A stretch of 64,000 nt of DNA from Saccharospirillum sp. (GTDB taxonomy: Bacteria > Pseudomonadota > Gammaproteobacteria > Pseudomonadales > Natronospirillaceae). The notes beneath the pieces are model-generated. The model had not been told where the DNA came from, did not search any database, and saw nothing but the letters and a program-made list of their open reading frames with translations. Each line of letters begins with the position of its first letter. The stretch's first letter is position 1. This document shows, piece after piece, positions 10,417-27,354 of the stretch. The DNA is taken from NCBI GenBank assembly GCA_022565595.1, contig JAIUML010000012.1, forward strand, positions 1 through 64,000. The letters are read 5' to 3'. Position numbers and translations under genes: made by a program.

Positions 10417-11460
10417 TCAGGCACCGAACAGTGCAGTTGCAGACAACCCCTGCTTCTCCATGATATCCCGCAGACGTCTCAGCGCTTCGACCTGAATCTG
10501 CCGTACACGTTCACGGGTCAAACCGATCTCCCGACCGACCTCTTCCAGGGTGCTGGTTTCATAACCTCTGAGACCAAAGCGACGCGCAACAACCTCGCGT
10601 TGCTTCTCCGAGAGTTCATCCAGCCAGCCATCAATGCTGTTGTTCAGGTCTTCGTCCTGAAGGGTCTCGGAAGGATCCGAGGAATTGTCGTCCGCTATGG
10701 TATCCAGCAGGCTCTTGTCTGACGCTTGCCCCATGGGAGTATCGACTGAAGTCACTCGCTCATTCAGGGCCAGCATCCGCTTAACATCGTCGACGGGCCG
10801 ATCCAGCAGTTCGGCTATGTCTTCCGCTGTAGGCTCATGATCAAGCTTCTGCGACAGCTCACGAGCGGCACGCAAATAGACATTCAGCTCCTTGACGACG
10901 TGAATCGGTAAACGAATGGTTCGGGTCTGATTCATGATGGCGCGTTCAATGGTCTGCCGTATCCACCAGGTGGCATAGGTAGAAAAGCGAAAGCCACGCT
11001 CCGGATCGAACTTCTCAACTGCCCGAATTAAACCAAGGTTGCCCTCTTCGATCAGGTCAAGCAAGGTAAGCCCGCGGTTAAGGTAGCGTCGGGCTATTTT
11101 CACCACCAGGCGCAGGTTACTTTCGATCATGCGTTTGCGACCGGCGGCTTCGCCGGCCTGAGCCAGGCGAGCAAAATAGACTTCTTCTTCGGGGCTGAGC
11201 AGAGGTGAGAAGCCTATCTCGTTCAGATAAAGTTGGGTTGCATCCAGAGAGCGCTGCATGCTCCCAGTGTTGGAAAGCGCCTCTTTGAAGGCATCGTCGG
11301 TTTCGGTTTCCGGCTCATCCAGGCTGTCGAAACCTACAACTTCCCTGTCTTCATTGAGTGCTGACAAGCGGTCGTCGAAGACGCTGGCATCGGGTTGGCC
11401 CGAGAACAGTGGCTGGACGTCTCTGCGGGTTTCAGATTTGTTGTTGCGAAGTTCTGCCAT
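10417..11460 (-). CDS. rpoS: RNA polymerase sigma factor RpoS
   Basis: Stationary-phase and general-stress sigma-70 family factor, 347 residues. Region 1.2/2 includes [53 protein letters not shown] and the -10-recognition [18 protein letters not shown]. Region 3 begins [12 protein letters not shown]. Region 4 ends with [31 protein letters not shown] split across the helix-turn-helix. It lies 59 bp downstream of nlpD, so as in other gammaproteobacteria its main promoter may be inside nlpD. Confidence 0.97.
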   Translation of the reverse strand: MAELRNNKSETRRDVQPLFSGQPDASVFDDRLSALNEDREVVGFDSLDEPETETDDAFKEALSNTGSMQRSLDATQLYLNEIGFSPLLSPEEEVYFARLAQAGEAAGRKRMIESNLRLVVKIARRYLNRGLTLLDLIEEGNLGLIRAVEKFDPERGFRFSTYATWWIRQTIERAIMNQTRTIRLPIHVVKELNVYLRAARELSQKLDHEPTAEDIAELLDRPVDDVKRMLALNERVTSVDTPMGQASDKSLLDTIADDNSSDPSETLQDEDLNNSIDGWLDELSEKQREVVARRFGLRGYETSTLEEVGREIGLTRERVRQIQVEALRRLRDIMEKQGLSATALFGA

Positions 11461-11519
11461 AGTGGTTCACCTGTGCTTTTCTGGTCAATCTATCGACCCT
11501 AGGCTTTGATGCAAACCAG

Positions 11520-12455
11520 CTATCGCCGAGGCAAGTACCTCATCGGATCGACCGGTTTACCCTCTTGTCTGATCTCGAAGTGCAGCCTTGGCTGGTCACC
11601 CTGGCTACCCATTCTTGCGATCACTTGCCCTTTGCTAACGACATCCCGCTCCGATACCAGCAATTCCTGATTAAAAGCATAGGCACTCAGCAATGATCCT
11701 GGATGCTCGACTATTATCAAATTGCCATACCCCGGAAGGCCGTTCCCTGCATAGACGACAGTTCCGTTTGCTGCCGCTTTGACAGAATCGCCAATCTGGC
11801 CCGTCAGATCAACGCCTTTCTGATCGGACACATTGGCATTAAACGTTCGCACTATTTTCCCATCGTGTGGCCAGGCCCACTCCAGGCTGGAGCTGGAAGT
11901 TGCCGGAGGTGTTGTGGCTCTGACGCTCGCTGATGAATTGTTATTTTGTGTAACAGGAGGTGACGCAGCGACAGGTGCTGACGCCGCTGATGCTCCGCTG
12001 GAGGCCTCTCGGGTCACAGGTCGAGGAGTGGGTTGGCTGCTAGCAGCAGTAGGCGCTGTTGCAGTCTGAGGCGCTCTGGCGGGCTCTGATTCCCGGAGAG
12101 CCAGTTGTTGGCCGGGGTGGATAGTGTAATTACTGCTGATGTTATTGGCATGGGCAAGCTTGCGAAAATCCAACCCATAACGGAAAGCAATGGAATAGAG
12201 CGTATCGCCCTGCTGAACGCGGTAATAATCGGGCCGAGTGGTTGAAGCCGTGCCGGATTGTGCCGGGCGAGGCGAGGCGGGCTCTGCCCTGGTGGGTTGT
12301 TCGGCTGCGGGGCGGCTCGGCTGCGACGCCGCTGAGCTGGAACGTTGCGGCCCGTCGAGAGAGGTATAGGCCGGGTTATTCACGCATCCGGCCAGCACTC
12401 CGGCCAACAACCAGGCCATCGCTATTTTTGACGCCTTTTTGCAATTAAACGACAC
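11520..12455 (-). CDS. nlpD: LysM/M23-type lipoprotein NlpD
   Basis: An envelope lipoprotein that in the family activates the amidase AmiC at the division septum. The 311 residues show a signal peptide with lipobox LAGC (modified Cys24), a Ser/Ala/Pro-rich linker, a LysM domain (YYRVQQGDTLYSIAFRYGLD, about residues 77-120), a second low-complexity linker, and a C-terminal LytM/M23 domain. The LytM metal-binding residues are degenerate: the first motif reads GVDLTG instead of H-x3-D, and the late motif reads RLHFEIRQ. It should therefore be a non-catalytic activator, as NlpD is elsewhere. It is upstream of rpoS. Confidence 0.94.
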   Translation of the reverse strand: MSFNCKKASKIAMAWLLAGVLAGCVNNPAYTSLDGPQRSSSAASQPSRPAAEQPTRAEPASPRPAQSGTASTTRPDYYRVQQGDTLYSIAFRYGLDFRKLAHANNISSNYTIHPGQQLALRESEPARAPQTATAPTAASSQPTPRPVTREASSGASAASAPVAASPPVTQNNNSSASVRATTPPATSSSSLEWAWPHDGKIVRTFNANVSDQKGVDLTGQIGDSVKAAANGTVVYAGNGLPGYGNLIIVEHPGSLLSAYAFNQELLVSERDVVSKGQVIARMGSQGDQPRLHFEIRQEGKPVDPMRYLPRR

Positions 12456-12681
12456 ACAATTTCCCCTGCGGAATGACTCTCAACAGCAAGTAGCCCGAAA
12501 ACCCCTAACACTGTATTATTACTTAAGTGCAAAAACCAACACACTCTATAGGTGTAATCATTCTAAAGATGTTCAATGAGTAAACGTTTTTTACACTTTT
12601 TACGCTTTACTCCGGAGCCACTCAACCGAATCCCCATCCTCTTTACTGCAAGACGCACTGCCATCCCCACTAACAACAGTC

Positions 12682-13557
12682 TCATGACTTCTGTTGGCTG
12701 TGCAGAGTCAAGCCGACCACGGCAATAGCGCCCAACAACATCATTGCCAGCGCGCCTGGTAACAGGGAAGGCTGGCCACTAAGCTGAGTAAATTCGAAAG
12801 GGCTCAGCCATTGCTGTTGATATTGCCAGGGCCAGACCTTGACCGTTGCCCCCAGTATAAAACCCAACATGAACGCCAGTACACGATCATGCCAACGCTG
12901 CAGCAAGGCATTCAAAAAACGACTGAACACCAGCAAGCCGATAATACAACCCAGGGCGACAAGCCCGATGGTCACCAGGTCACGCTGATGCACGGCAGCA
13001 ACAACTGCCGGGTAAAGCCCCATCAACAACAGGATAAAGCTGCCCGAAATACCAGGAAGTAACATGGCCGAAATGGCAATGGCACCGCCGAGAATCAGAG
13101 TCCAGGCATTAACCGTCATTGCCATTTCCGTCAGCAACGACAGCCCGACCGCAATGACGGTTCCGATGGCACACAACAAGATATCCAGCCGACACCAGCG
13201 GTGTCGAATGCCCAGGGTAAAGAGCGAGGCGACAATAAGCCCGAGAAAGAACGACCACAGCAGTTGGGGCGCTCCTTCAAGCATCCAGTGCACCAGGTTA
13301 AGCACCGAAAAGAGGCTCACCAGAATACCCAGACCTAGACTGAGCAAAAAAGCCCCATCGATGCGCACCCAGAACTCGGCCCAGCGCCCCTGCCAAAGCA
13401 ACAATAACAATCGGGGGTGCAGATGAGCCAGTGCAGAAACAAGGCGCTCATAGATGCCGGTGATCAGCGCCATGGTGCCACCTGAAACCCCGGGCACTGC
13501 ATCGGCCACGCCCATCACCAGGCCTTTACCAAACCAGACCAGCCACTCCCGCTTCAT
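12682..13557 (-). CDS. DUF368 polyprenyl-phosphate transporter (PopT-like)
   Basis: A 291-residue polytopic inner-membrane protein with about eight or nine hydrophobic segments. Two related motifs, AVPGVSGGTMALITG (about residues 20-34) and LLPGISGSFILLLMG (about 166-180), are the inverted-repeat signature of DUF368. Members of this family were reported to recycle undecaprenyl phosphate across the cytoplasmic membrane for cell-wall synthesis. The start codon overlaps the pcm stop by ATGA (13554-13557), so it is translationally coupled to pcm. Finding it between pcm and nlpD is not the common arrangement; see findings. Confidence 0.88.
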   Translation of the reverse strand: MKREWLVWFGKGLVMGVADAVPGVSGGTMALITGIYERLVSALAHLHPRLLLLLWQGRWAEFWVRIDGAFLLSLGLGILVSLFSVLNLVHWMLEGAPQLLWSFFLGLIVASLFTLGIRHRWCRLDILLCAIGTVIAVGLSLLTEMAMTVNAWTLILGGAIAISAMLLPGISGSFILLLMGLYPAVVAAVHQRDLVTIGLVALGCIIGLLVFSRFLNALLQRWHDRVLAFMLGFILGATVKVWPWQYQQQWLSPFEFTQLSGQPSLLPGALAMMLLGAIAVVGLTLHSQQKS

Positions 13558-14213
13558 TCGCGTTGCACCCCGGTCAGCATGGGCACAAACCGAACGGCTT
13601 CAATGGCCTCACTGTGCCAGCCATCGCCATCTCGCTCAATGACGGTCAACCATTGCTCCTGGGTCCCGATGGGTAAAATCAGGCGTCCACCATCGGGAAC
13701 CAGCTGTTCAATCAGTTCTTTGGGGGGTTCGGACGGGGCCGCCGTTCCAATAATAACGTCAAATGGTGCCTGGTCAGGCCAACCCAGAAAGCCGTCATCC
13801 AGCTTCAAGCGAGTGTTGTACAACTTCAGGAATCTCAGCCGCTCGCGTGCTTTATCCTGCAAGGGTTTGATGCGTTCGACCGAATAGACCTGATCAACCA
13901 GTTGCGCCAGCACGGCCGTTTGAAAGCCAGAGCCCGTGCCGATCTCCAGTACTCGTTCGTGATGCTGGGCATTCATGACCAGTTCGGTCATGCGCGCAAC
14001 AATATAGGGTTGCGACAAGGTCTGGGAATAGCCGATGGGGACAGCAGTATCTTCATAAGCCTTGTGACCCAGGGCCTCATCAACGAAAAGGTGACGGGGT
14101 ACCTTATTGAAACAATCCAGAACGCGGGGGTCACGAATGCCCTTGTCAAACAATCGCTCAATCAGACGCTGACGGGTGCGCTCGGACGTCATGCCGATGC
14201 CTTTAATATTCAT
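13554..14213 (-). CDS. pcm: Protein-L-isoaspartate O-methyltransferase
   Basis: Methylates L-isoaspartyl residues in damaged proteins with SAM, starting repair to aspartate. The 219-residue product has PRHLFVDEALGHKAYED and the family GYSQTLSQPYIVARMTEL segment, then SAM motif I VLEIGTGSGFQTAVLAQL. The ATG at 14213 is preceded by GGAG about 7 nt upstream; an internal Met8 is a less likely start. It lies between truD and the DUF368 gene. The usual partner gene surE is absent. Confidence 0.96.
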   Translation of the reverse strand: MNIKGIGMTSERTRQRLIERLFDKGIRDPRVLDCFNKVPRHLFVDEALGHKAYEDTAVPIGYSQTLSQPYIVARMTELVMNAQHHERVLEIGTGSGFQTAVLAQLVDQVYSVERIKPLQDKARERLRFLKLYNTRLKLDDGFLGWPDQAPFDVIIGTAAPSEPPKELIEQLVPDGGRLILPIGTQEQWLTVIERDGDGWHSEAIEAVRFVPMLTGVQRE

Positions 14214-14320
14214 TACCTGACTCCATCAGGATGACTGCCAACACAAACCCCTTATTCACCTGCGCTGACTCCTTTGGCTCGGTATGATTCTTTGTTTCGA
14301 TTGTCGTCTGTGCATCGGCA

Positions 14321-15376
14321 TCAATCCTCATCAGTCTGTGCTTGCCCTGATTGATTAACAGGCTCCGTTACCGCCACACATTCGAACAACAGAGCCGTTG
14401 CATAGCTGCCGGCAGGCAGGAAAAAATGCAGAATCGGGTCGGTCCCTTCCCATTCCAACTGAGCTTTTTCGGGAAAGACTCTCAGCTTGCGTAAAGCACG
14501 ATCAACCCGACGGGCCTTCAGGGCGTCGACCAGATCATTGTATTGCGCTAGCGCCTCAGACTGGCGCGCCATAAAATCCGGTGAATCGTCTCGTGTCTCG
14601 CCAGGCAGGCTCGCTGTTGGCGACAGATCGCCACTGGCCACTCTGGCATCAGCCAGATCTTCGTCCTGACACCAGAAGCCTCCGCGCCCTTCGCGGAACT
14701 GGGCAAAATCGCCCGGCAACAATCGGTTCCAATTACCCTCTCGAACCCGTTTAGCCAACTGGGCATTGAACAACCAGCTGCGCATCGCTGACAGGTGCAT
14801 GCTCTGTTGAGGTCGGGGCAATTTCAATTGACCAGCCAACCAACGTTCGGCCCGGTCGAGATTGGCTCCACCATGGCCAAAACGCTGTAGCCCAAAGTAA
14901 TTGGGGAACCCCCTTTCGACCAGACATTGCCACCTCTGCTCAAAGGCGGTCTGGTCACCGTCATAGTCTCTTAACCGAACCCGAAACTGGTTACCAATCA
15001 ACTGGCCGGTTCGCAATTTCTTGCTGTGCCGACAGCGCGCCAGTTCAGCCACGCCGTCCATGACGAATGGACCTTCGGGCGGACTTTGCTTCATCAGGTG
15101 CAGCGAGAACGTCTGCTGAGTAACACCATGACGATCTTTCAAACCCGCATAGCTGACCGCTCTTTGAGGAATACCGGCCCATTGTGCTAATTTACGCGCT
15201 ATCCAGACGGTGTTCTGTCCGGTTTTTTCCAGCGTCAGCCAGAGATGTTCACCCTCACCCTGAGGCGACTCAGGCAGCACTTCAACCACCTGAAAATCTT
15301 CGGGTGACTGTTTCAAGCCCGCTGAGCCCAGGCGGGCGCCCCAGGCTGTTGGAAAGTTCAGATCAAATCGCGTCAT
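14321..15376 (-). CDS. truD: tRNA pseudouridine(13) synthase TruD
   Basis: Makes pseudouridine 13 in tRNA-Glu. The 351-residue product has the catalytic-Asp motif [12 protein letters not shown] and the TruD segments [29 protein letters not shown] and [15 protein letters not shown] set the start at 15376 because it forms an ATGA overlap with the ispF stop and matches the family start (MTRFDLNFP); a start six codons earlier is possible. It belongs to the ftsB-ispD-ispF-truD-pcm run. Confidence 0.95.
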   Translation of the reverse strand: MTRFDLNFPTAWGARLGSAGLKQSPEDFQVVEVLPESPQGEGEHLWLTLEKTGQNTVWIARKLAQWAGIPQRAVSYAGLKDRHGVTQQTFSLHLMKQSPPEGPFVMDGVAELARCRHSKKLRTGQLIGNQFRVRLRDYDGDQTAFEQRWQCLVERGFPNYFGLQRFGHGGANLDRAERWLAGQLKLPRPQQSMHLSAMRSWLFNAQLAKRVREGNWNRLLPGDFAQFREGRGGFWCQDEDLADARVASGDLSPTASLPGETRDDSPDFMARQSEALAQYNDLVDALKARRVDRALRKLRVFPEKAQLEWEGTDPILHFFLPAGSYATALLFECVAVTEPVNQSGQAQTDED

Positions 15377-15855
15377 TTTTGCACCAACAGGCAAACGGCT
15401 TCGGTGGCAATGCCTTCCTTGCGACCGGTGAATCCCAATCGCTCTGTCGTCGTCGCCTTGACATTGATCTGGTTTGACTCTGCCGACAACAAGGCAGCAA
15501 TGCGTTCACGCATGGCCACCTTGTGCGGCCCCAGGCGTGGTGCCTGAGCGATGACCGTGACGTCGAGATTGCCCAATTGCCAGCCAAGTTCTTGAATTTC
15601 CCGATAGACTCGGGTCAACAGAAGGCCACTGTCGGCATCAGCCCACTCGGCATCGGTTTCGGGAAACCACTCCCCAATATCGCCCAGGGCCAGAGCGCCC
15701 AGCAATGCATCGCAAATGGCGTGCAATACTACATCCCCATCGGAGTGTGCCAGCAGCGGATGCGCCGCTGGAACAGCGACGCCCCCCAGCCGGATGTCTG
15801 TCGGCCCTTGTTGCAGGTCGAAACGGTGTACATCAAAACCATGACCAATTCTCAT
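15373..15855 (-). CDS. ispF: 2-C-methyl-D-erythritol 2,4-cyclodiphosphate synthase
   Basis: Fifth step of the MEP isoprenoid pathway, releasing CMP to form the cyclodiphosphate. The 160 residues include the metal-binding GHGFDVHRF at the N terminus, [18 protein letters not shown], and the C-terminal [18 protein letters not shown]. It overlaps ispD (15852-15855) and truD (15373-15376) by ATGA on either side. Confidence 0.97.
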   Translation of the reverse strand: MRIGHGFDVHRFDLQQGPTDIRLGGVAVPAAHPLLAHSDGDVVLHAICDALLGALALGDIGEWFPETDAEWADADSGLLLTRVYREIQELGWQLGNLDVTVIAQAPRLGPHKVAMRERIAALLSAESNQINVKATTTERLGFTGRKEGIATEAVCLLVQK

Positions 15856-16532
15856 GCCAATGCCTTCTTTCTCAATATCGCTTCGATGATGATGACATCT
15901 TCCGGGTGAGTCAGCTTGATATTATCGCGCGAGCCAGCGACCAGTTGCACCGGGTGCCCTGCCCACTCCATGGCCGAAGCCTCATCCGTTATGCTTTGCT
16001 GCTGCTGCCGGGCTTCTTCCAGAGCGCGAAGCAAGAGTTTGAATCGAAAGCACTGGGGAGTCTGGGCCGCCCAAAGTTCGCTTCGATCCAAGGTACTGAC
16101 GAGCCCTCCATGGTTTCGCTTGACGGTGTCCGTTATCGGTGTAGCGAGCAGGCCGCCAGTCCCGGTGGACTGACACCGCTCGAGTAAGGCAGCGATGTCG
16201 TTGGCGCCAATACAGGGCCGGGCAATATCATGCACCACTACCCAATCATCGTCGGCAGCCTTCAGCGCTTTTAAACCTGCCAATACAGAGTCCATCCGTT
16301 CCTGGCCACCCTCAACCAGCCGGTAACCAGCAAAGCCATGCAGTACCGCATGGATGTCCTGATCCTCAGGCTGAACGATCAGCTGGCGCTGACCATCGAC
16401 CAGAGGCGACTGCCAGGCTGCCAGGGTCCATTCAATCAGAGGTTTTCCAAGGACGGGAAAATACTGTTTGGCTTTGGCGGCACCGAAGCGTCGGCCCGAT
16501 CCAGCAGCGGGCAACAATAGATGAACCGACAT
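15852..16532 (-). CDS. ispD: 2-C-methyl-D-erythritol 4-phosphate cytidylyltransferase
   Basis: Third step of the MEP pathway, joining CTP to methylerythritol phosphate. The 226-residue product has the nucleotidyltransferase motif [20 protein letters not shown], followed by VHDIARPCI and the C-terminal [15 protein letters not shown] typical of IspD. It is translationally coupled to ispF and lies 21 bp after ftsB. Confidence 0.97.
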   Translation of the reverse strand: MSVHLLLPAAGSGRRFGAAKAKQYFPVLGKPLIEWTLAAWQSPLVDGQRQLIVQPEDQDIHAVLHGFAGYRLVEGGQERMDSVLAGLKALKAADDDWVVVHDIARPCIGANDIAALLERCQSTGTGGLLATPITDTVKRNHGGLVSTLDRSELWAAQTPQCFRFKLLLRALEEARQQQQSITDEASAMEWAGHPVQLVAGSRDNIKLTHPEDVIIIEAILRKKALA

Positions 16533-16553
16533 ATTGTGAGAATTCCTGAATGA

Positions 16554-16835
16554 TTAAGGCGCACCGGGCATGGGGGTGACGTAAAATACTTCGCCAGGTT
16601 TGACCAGGCCGAGATTGGAGCGAGCCAACTCCTCGACCGCATCCAGCCCGGATTTAAGGTCTTCCACTCTGGCTTCGAGTGTGGCGTTACGCTGTTGTTG
16701 CCGCTCTATGTAGAGTTCCTGTTGGGCGATGTCACCCTGCAGGCGCTGTACATCCCGCCAACCGTTATCGGCCAGCCAGTAGCGATATTGCAATACACAA
16801 AACAACAGCAGCAAACCCAGCTGCAAAACCCGCAT
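16554..16835 (-). CDS. ftsB: Cell division protein FtsB
   Basis: A 93-residue bitopic division protein of the FtsQLB complex. One membrane helix near the N terminus (LQLGLLLLFCVLQYRYWL) precedes a periplasmic coiled coil (DIAQQELYIERQQQRNATLEAR) and the conserved ELARSNLGLVKPGEVFY end. I chose the ATG at 16835 because AGGG lies 7 nt upstream; a TTG four codons earlier is less likely. It lies between eno and ispD, its usual place. Confidence 0.94.
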   Translation of the reverse strand: MRVLQLGLLLLFCVLQYRYWLADNGWRDVQRLQGDIAQQELYIERQQQRNATLEARVEDLKSGLDAVEELARSNLGLVKPGEVFYVTPMPGAP

Positions 16836-16883
16836 GGCATCCCTCAAGATACTTTTCGTAAAACGGCTATTCTGACGGAAACG

Positions 16884-16904
16884 AAAAAGGGGGCCAAGCC
16901 CCCT
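16884..16904 (-). terminator. Terminator between eno and ftsB (second of two)
   Basis: On the minus strand AGGGGGC and GCCCCCT pair around a 3-nt loop (16888-16894 with 16898-16904), followed by five T, about 70 bp beyond the eno stop. Confidence 0.8.
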
Positions 16905-16946
16905 GAATCGCTATTTACCCTGAAAAGGCACCAATAAGCCATAAAT

Positions 16947-16965
16947 AACCGGCGAATGGCCGGTT
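16947..16965 (-). terminator. Hairpin directly after eno (first of two)
   Basis: AACCGGC and GCCGGTT pair around a 5-nt loop, starting 7 bp after the eno stop. It is followed by ATTTAT on the minus strand. The T tract is imperfect, but it stands in tandem with the stronger terminator at 16884-16904. Confidence 0.6.
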
Positions 16966-16971
16966 TCAGAC

Positions 16972-18369
<1,398 letters not shown>

Positions 18370-18402
18370 TTATAGTCACCTGAGCGCCAAATGCGAGCAC
18401 CC

Positions 18403-20139
<1,737 letters not shown>

Positions 20140-20191
20140 TTAAAGTGCGACTCAAGATGGGCGATCAGATTAGCAAAAAGGACGCCAATCC

Positions 20192-21514
20192 TCAATCAGA
20201 AACTTCCGTTCTGAATGCTATTTTGAAACCAGGTTCGCCCTCGGCTGCGGCGAATCGCCGGTCAACTGCGAGGTCAGACACTGCGATCAGATCGTCTCCC
20301 GAGAAAAGCAAAGGCAGGCGTTCCCGTTGCCAGGGTGGCACCCTGGATTCGGCCAACCAGCGCTTTAAATCGCGACCCTTGCTGCGCGACTCGGCCCAGA
20401 AATGCTCGCCTCCTGCACGCAACCGCCAGTTCAAATTAGGCAAAACCGACCGAACCCTGCCTGAACCCTCCGTAGACTGAAGCAGTTGCAGAGCACCAAT
20501 GCCTGGCCAGCTTTGCCACTGCTCCAGAACAATCTCCGGTGGTTGACCTATGGCCGGTGGTGCTGGAACCCAGTAGAGCGCTTGTTGAAAGCGACGTACT
20601 GAACCGCCGTCCAGTTGAACCTGTGGTTTGGCGTCAGATCGAGCGGCAATCACCTCACTTCGGATGTGCTCCAGGCGTTGGCTGGAAGGTGCTCGCAAAC
20701 CCCACTGCTGCAGCCAGGCATAAAGCAGGCTGTCGATATCTTCCGCCTGCCAATGCGCCAGGCCGGACAAACGAAGCGAACCGTCTGCGTTGCAGCGCAT
20801 CGATACAGCCTCGCGCCAAAGCGTCCGCTCTCGCTCTGCGGCATAGGCCAGATGTTGGCGACTGCGCGCCAGAGTCTGACGATAGCCCGGCCATCGGCTT
20901 TCCAACAAGGGCATAACCAGATTGCGCAAAAAATTTCGGTCGTAAGCATCGTTCTCATTGCTGTCGTCTTCTATCCAGCTTAGCCGATGCGCTTGGGCGT
21001 ATTGATGCAACTGTTCACGCGAAAGATCAAGCAATGGTCGAATCAATTGGTAATGCGCCTGAGCTCGATTGGCCGACATGGCGGCCAGTCCTGTCAGCCC
21101 GCTGCCCCGTAACAAGCGCAGCATCAGAGTTTCCAGTTGATCGTCCAGATGGTGAGCCAGCCACAAACTAGTCTGTGCCGGCATGCGTGCATCGAAGGCC
21201 TTGTAGCGTGCCTGGCGAGCGGCCGACTCGAGACCTTCGCCGCCAGGTGCTATAGCAACGCTGATGCAGTCGATCGCACACCCCATGGCTTGAGCGGTTT
21301 GCTCGCAATGCCGCTGCCAGCTATTGGCTTGCGCATGAAGTTGATGATTGATGTGCAAGGCATGAAGCCGTTGCGGCCCGGCCAGAGTTGCCAGAGCATG
21401 CAGCAACACAGTGGAATCCAGGCCGCCACTGTAGCCGACAAAATAAAGCGGATCGGCCTTGCGGACATCGAGCCATGCCTGAACGGACTGGAGGACAGGT
21501 TGAGGGTCAGTCAT
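20192..21514 (-). CDS. tilS: tRNA(Ile)-lysidine synthase
   Basis: Modifies C34 of tRNA-Ile(CAU) to lysidine with ATP and lysine, allowing AUA decoding. The 440-residue product has the PP-loop SGGLDS at residues 29-34, HINHQLHAQANSWQRHCE, and LWLAHHLDDQLETLMLRLLRGSGL. The C-terminal domains fit the long E. coli type. It overlaps the upstream GNAT gene by 8 bp. The accA-tilS neighbourhood is conserved among gammaproteobacteria. Confidence 0.95.
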   Translation of the reverse strand: MTDPQPVLQSVQAWLDVRKADPLYFVGYSGGLDSTVLLHALATLAGPQRLHALHINHQLHAQANSWQRHCEQTAQAMGCAIDCISVAIAPGGEGLESAARQARYKAFDARMPAQTSLWLAHHLDDQLETLMLRLLRGSGLTGLAAMSANRAQAHYQLIRPLLDLSREQLHQYAQAHRLSWIEDDSNENDAYDRNFLRNLVMPLLESRWPGYRQTLARSRQHLAYAAERERTLWREAVSMRCNADGSLRLSGLAHWQAEDIDSLLYAWLQQWGLRAPSSQRLEHIRSEVIAARSDAKPQVQLDGGSVRRFQQALYWVPAPPAIGQPPEIVLEQWQSWPGIGALQLLQSTEGSGRVRSVLPNLNWRLRAGGEHFWAESRSKGRDLKRWLAESRVPPWQRERLPLLFSGDDLIAVSDLAVDRRFAAAEGEPGFKIAFRTEVSD

Positions 21515-22010
21515 GCCCTGAAAGCACAGTCAAATTGGCGGTTGGGCGTAGCTGCCATAAAAAACGCAATTTCTCCCGGTCGCCGCGACGCCAAAGTTCG
21601 GACCACAGAGGCACTTTTACCTTTTCAATCAGCCGCGCGCCGAGGCGTTGGCAGGTTTTGATGGAACCCAGATTATCGGGGTTACAGGTGATCCAGAGTG
21701 CCTCCATGTCATGATCAAGGGCGACATCAACCAGGAGTTGGCAGGCCTGAGCGGCATAATAATGCCCTCGGTGTGCGGGCTCTATGCCATAACCAATATG
21801 GCCCGCATAGGTCACAAGGGAATGCCCGTGGCCAATACGCAAGTCGATTTGACCGATAGCAAGACCGTCATTCAAGCGGATATCAAACAAATAGGCAGGT
21901 GCCCCTTCCAGGGCCTGATTTCCTTCCAGGCAGCGGTTCACCGTCAAGGTCAACTCGGGGCCAACCAGAGGGTCGTACTGCCTGAATGGAAAGAGAGGCG
22001 CTGCAGTCAT
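21507..22010 (-). CDS. GNAT family N-acetyltransferase
   Basis: A 167-residue GNAT-fold protein, substrate unknown. The central part reads like a ribosomal-protein-type acetyltransferase: HIGYGIEPAHRGHYYAAQAC resembles the acetyl-CoA-binding motif A, and LWITCNPDNLGSIKTCQRLGA is the usual motif B. It is encoded between accA and tilS and overlaps tilS by 8 bp, so the two are probably co-expressed. No particular substrate can be named from sequence. Confidence 0.8.
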   Translation of the reverse strand: MTAAPLFPFRQYDPLVGPELTLTVNRCLEGNQALEGAPAYLFDIRLNDGLAIGQIDLRIGHGHSLVTYAGHIGYGIEPAHRGHYYAAQACQLLVDVALDHDMEALWITCNPDNLGSIKTCQRLGARLIEKVKVPLWSELWRRGDREKLRFLWQLRPTANLTVLSGHD

Positions 22011-22072
22011 GAAAATCCTGACGTTAGATAAGATCCACTGACGCCCCTCACTATAGCACAGAGCTTAAGAGT

Positions 22073-23029
22073 CTATTCGGAGTCTATACCAAAAGCCGTC
22101 AAGCGCTGGTAACGCTTTTCCAGCAACTCGTCCAGGGTTTGGCTACTCAATCGATCGACCTGTTCTACCAATTGTTGCTTGAGTGAAGCGGCCATGGAAA
22201 CGGGGTTGCGATGAGCCCCGCCCAGTGGCTCCTCAATGACGGTGTCCACCAGGCCCAGACTGTGCAGCCTGGGCGCCGTAACGCCCATGGCTTCAGCAGC
22301 ATCCGAAGCTCGCTCGGCCGTTTTCCACAGAATGGTGGCGCAACCTTCGGGAGAAATAACCGAGTAGGTGCTGTACTGGAGCATGTTCAAATGATCGCAG
22401 ACACCAATGGCCAGTGCGCCGCCGGAGCCACCTTCGCCAATGACGGTAGAAACGATGGGCGTGCGCAAGGAAGACATCTTGAGCAGGTTGAAGGCAATGG
22501 CTTCACTTTGGCCGCGCTCTTCAGCACCTATACCAGGATAAGCCCCGGGTGTGTCAATAAAGGTCACAACCGGCATACGAAAGCGCTCGGCCATCTGCAT
22601 CAAGCGCAACGCCTTGCGATAGCCTTCCGGTTTGGGCATGCCAAAATTGCGTCGCACCTTTTCTTTTACGTCTCGGCCTTTCTGGTGACCAATGACCATG
22701 ACCGGCCGCTCATCAAGGCGCGCCACACCACCAACGATGGCCGCATCGTCGCCATAATGGCGATCACCGTGCAGTTCATCCCAGTCGGTAAAGAGTTCAC
22801 GCAGATAATCCAGAGTGTAAGGGCGCTGCGGATGGCGCGCCAACTGGGACACCTGCCAGGCCGTCAGGTTACTGAAAATCTGTTCGGTCAGCTTGACCGA
22901 TTGGGCGTTCAATTTCTCGATCTCGGCACTGATGTTGAGATCATTACGATTACCCACAAGCCGCAATTCTTCAATTTTGGCAAGCAAATCTGCAATGGGC
23001 TGTTCAAATTCCAAATAATCTGGATTCAT
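22073..23029 (-). CDS. accA: Acetyl-CoA carboxylase carboxyltransferase subunit alpha
   Basis: Alpha subunit of the AccA2D2 carboxyltransferase that makes malonyl-CoA for fatty acid synthesis. The 318 residues show the N-terminal coiled segment ([19 protein letters not shown]), the crotonase-like core with [34 protein letters not shown], and [15 protein letters not shown]. The tail [11 protein letters not shown] is typical. It lies downstream of dnaE, as in E. coli, with a 182-bp gap. Confidence 0.97.
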   Translation of the reverse strand: MNPDYLEFEQPIADLLAKIEELRLVGNRNDLNISAEIEKLNAQSVKLTEQIFSNLTAWQVSQLARHPQRPYTLDYLRELFTDWDELHGDRHYGDDAAIVGGVARLDERPVMVIGHQKGRDVKEKVRRNFGMPKPEGYRKALRLMQMAERFRMPVVTFIDTPGAYPGIGAEERGQSEAIAFNLLKMSSLRTPIVSTVIGEGGSGGALAIGVCDHLNMLQYSTYSVISPEGCATILWKTAERASDAAEAMGVTAPRLHSLGLVDTVIEEPLGGAHRNPVSMAASLKQQLVEQVDRLSSQTLDELLEKRYQRLTAFGIDSE

Positions 23030-23211
23030 ACCGGTTCCCTTACGAGCCGATGGTGCGCAAAAAAAGACAGCCGTTAGACTATAGGCCCAACTTTAATAGA
23101 GCAAGAGCATCAATACTTATTGAGCTTTGAACAAAAGGAATCAATCACTCGGCTATTGCGCGCCCTTCATGATCCCCTTTCCCCATGGGAGCCGCTCCGA
23201 TTGGTACGCTG

Positions 23212-26718
<3,507 letters not shown>

Positions 26719-26721
26719 GAA

Positions 26722-27354
26722 TTACTCCTGATGATCAGTCTGCCGGTCTGCCTGAGCAGCCAACCAGCGTTGTACGGGGCCATAACTGCGGCGATGCTCT
26801 GCAATGATGCCCTGGGTGCGAATCGCCGCAAGATGTTCTGCGGTCGGGTAGCCCTTGTGGCGAGCAAAACCGAACTGAGGGTGACAGCGGTCCAGCGCCT
26901 GCATCTCGGCATCGCGTTGCACCTTGGCTAAAATGGAAGCGGCACCTATGGCAGGAATCAGCAAATCACCCTTGATCACCGCTTCTGCGGCACATGGCAA
27001 ACCCTCGGGGATGCGATTGCCATCAACCTGGCAAAAATCCGGCTGTGGATTCAACCCCATGACCGCACGACGCATCGCCAGAAGGCTGGCCTGTAGAATG
27101 TTCAACTCATCGATTTCAGCCACAGTAGCTCGGGCGATACACCAGGACAGGGCACGCGCCTTGATCTCTTCGCTCAGTCTTTCGCGTTTGCGAGAGGTCA
27201 GAGCCTTGGAATCCGTGAGCCCAGCAATGGGTTGATTCGGGTCGAGAATGACAGCGGCTGCGACAACATCCCCAGCCAGTGGGCCGCGCCCGACTTCATC
27301 CACGCCAGCAATACGGTCAGCGCCCAGGTCGAATGCAAAGCCTTGCTGAGTCAC
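26722..27354 (-). CDS. rnhB: Ribonuclease HII
   Basis: Removes RNA, including single ribonucleotides, from RNA:DNA hybrids. The 210-residue product has the acidic active-site segment [16 protein letters not shown] and the later [17 protein letters not shown] plus [10 protein letters not shown]. It overlaps lpxB by ATGA (27351-27354) and is followed 3 bp later by dnaE, the lpxB-rnhB-dnaE order of E. coli. Confidence 0.96.
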   Translation of the reverse strand: MTQQGFAFDLGADRIAGVDEVGRGPLAGDVVAAAVILDPNQPIAGLTDSKALTSRKRERLSEEIKARALSWCIARATVAEIDELNILQASLLAMRRAVMGLNPQPDFCQVDGNRIPEGLPCAAEAVIKGDLLIPAIGAASILAKVQRDAEMQALDRCHPQFGFARHKGYPTAEHLAAIRTQGIIAEHRRSYGPVQRWLAAQADRQTDHQE

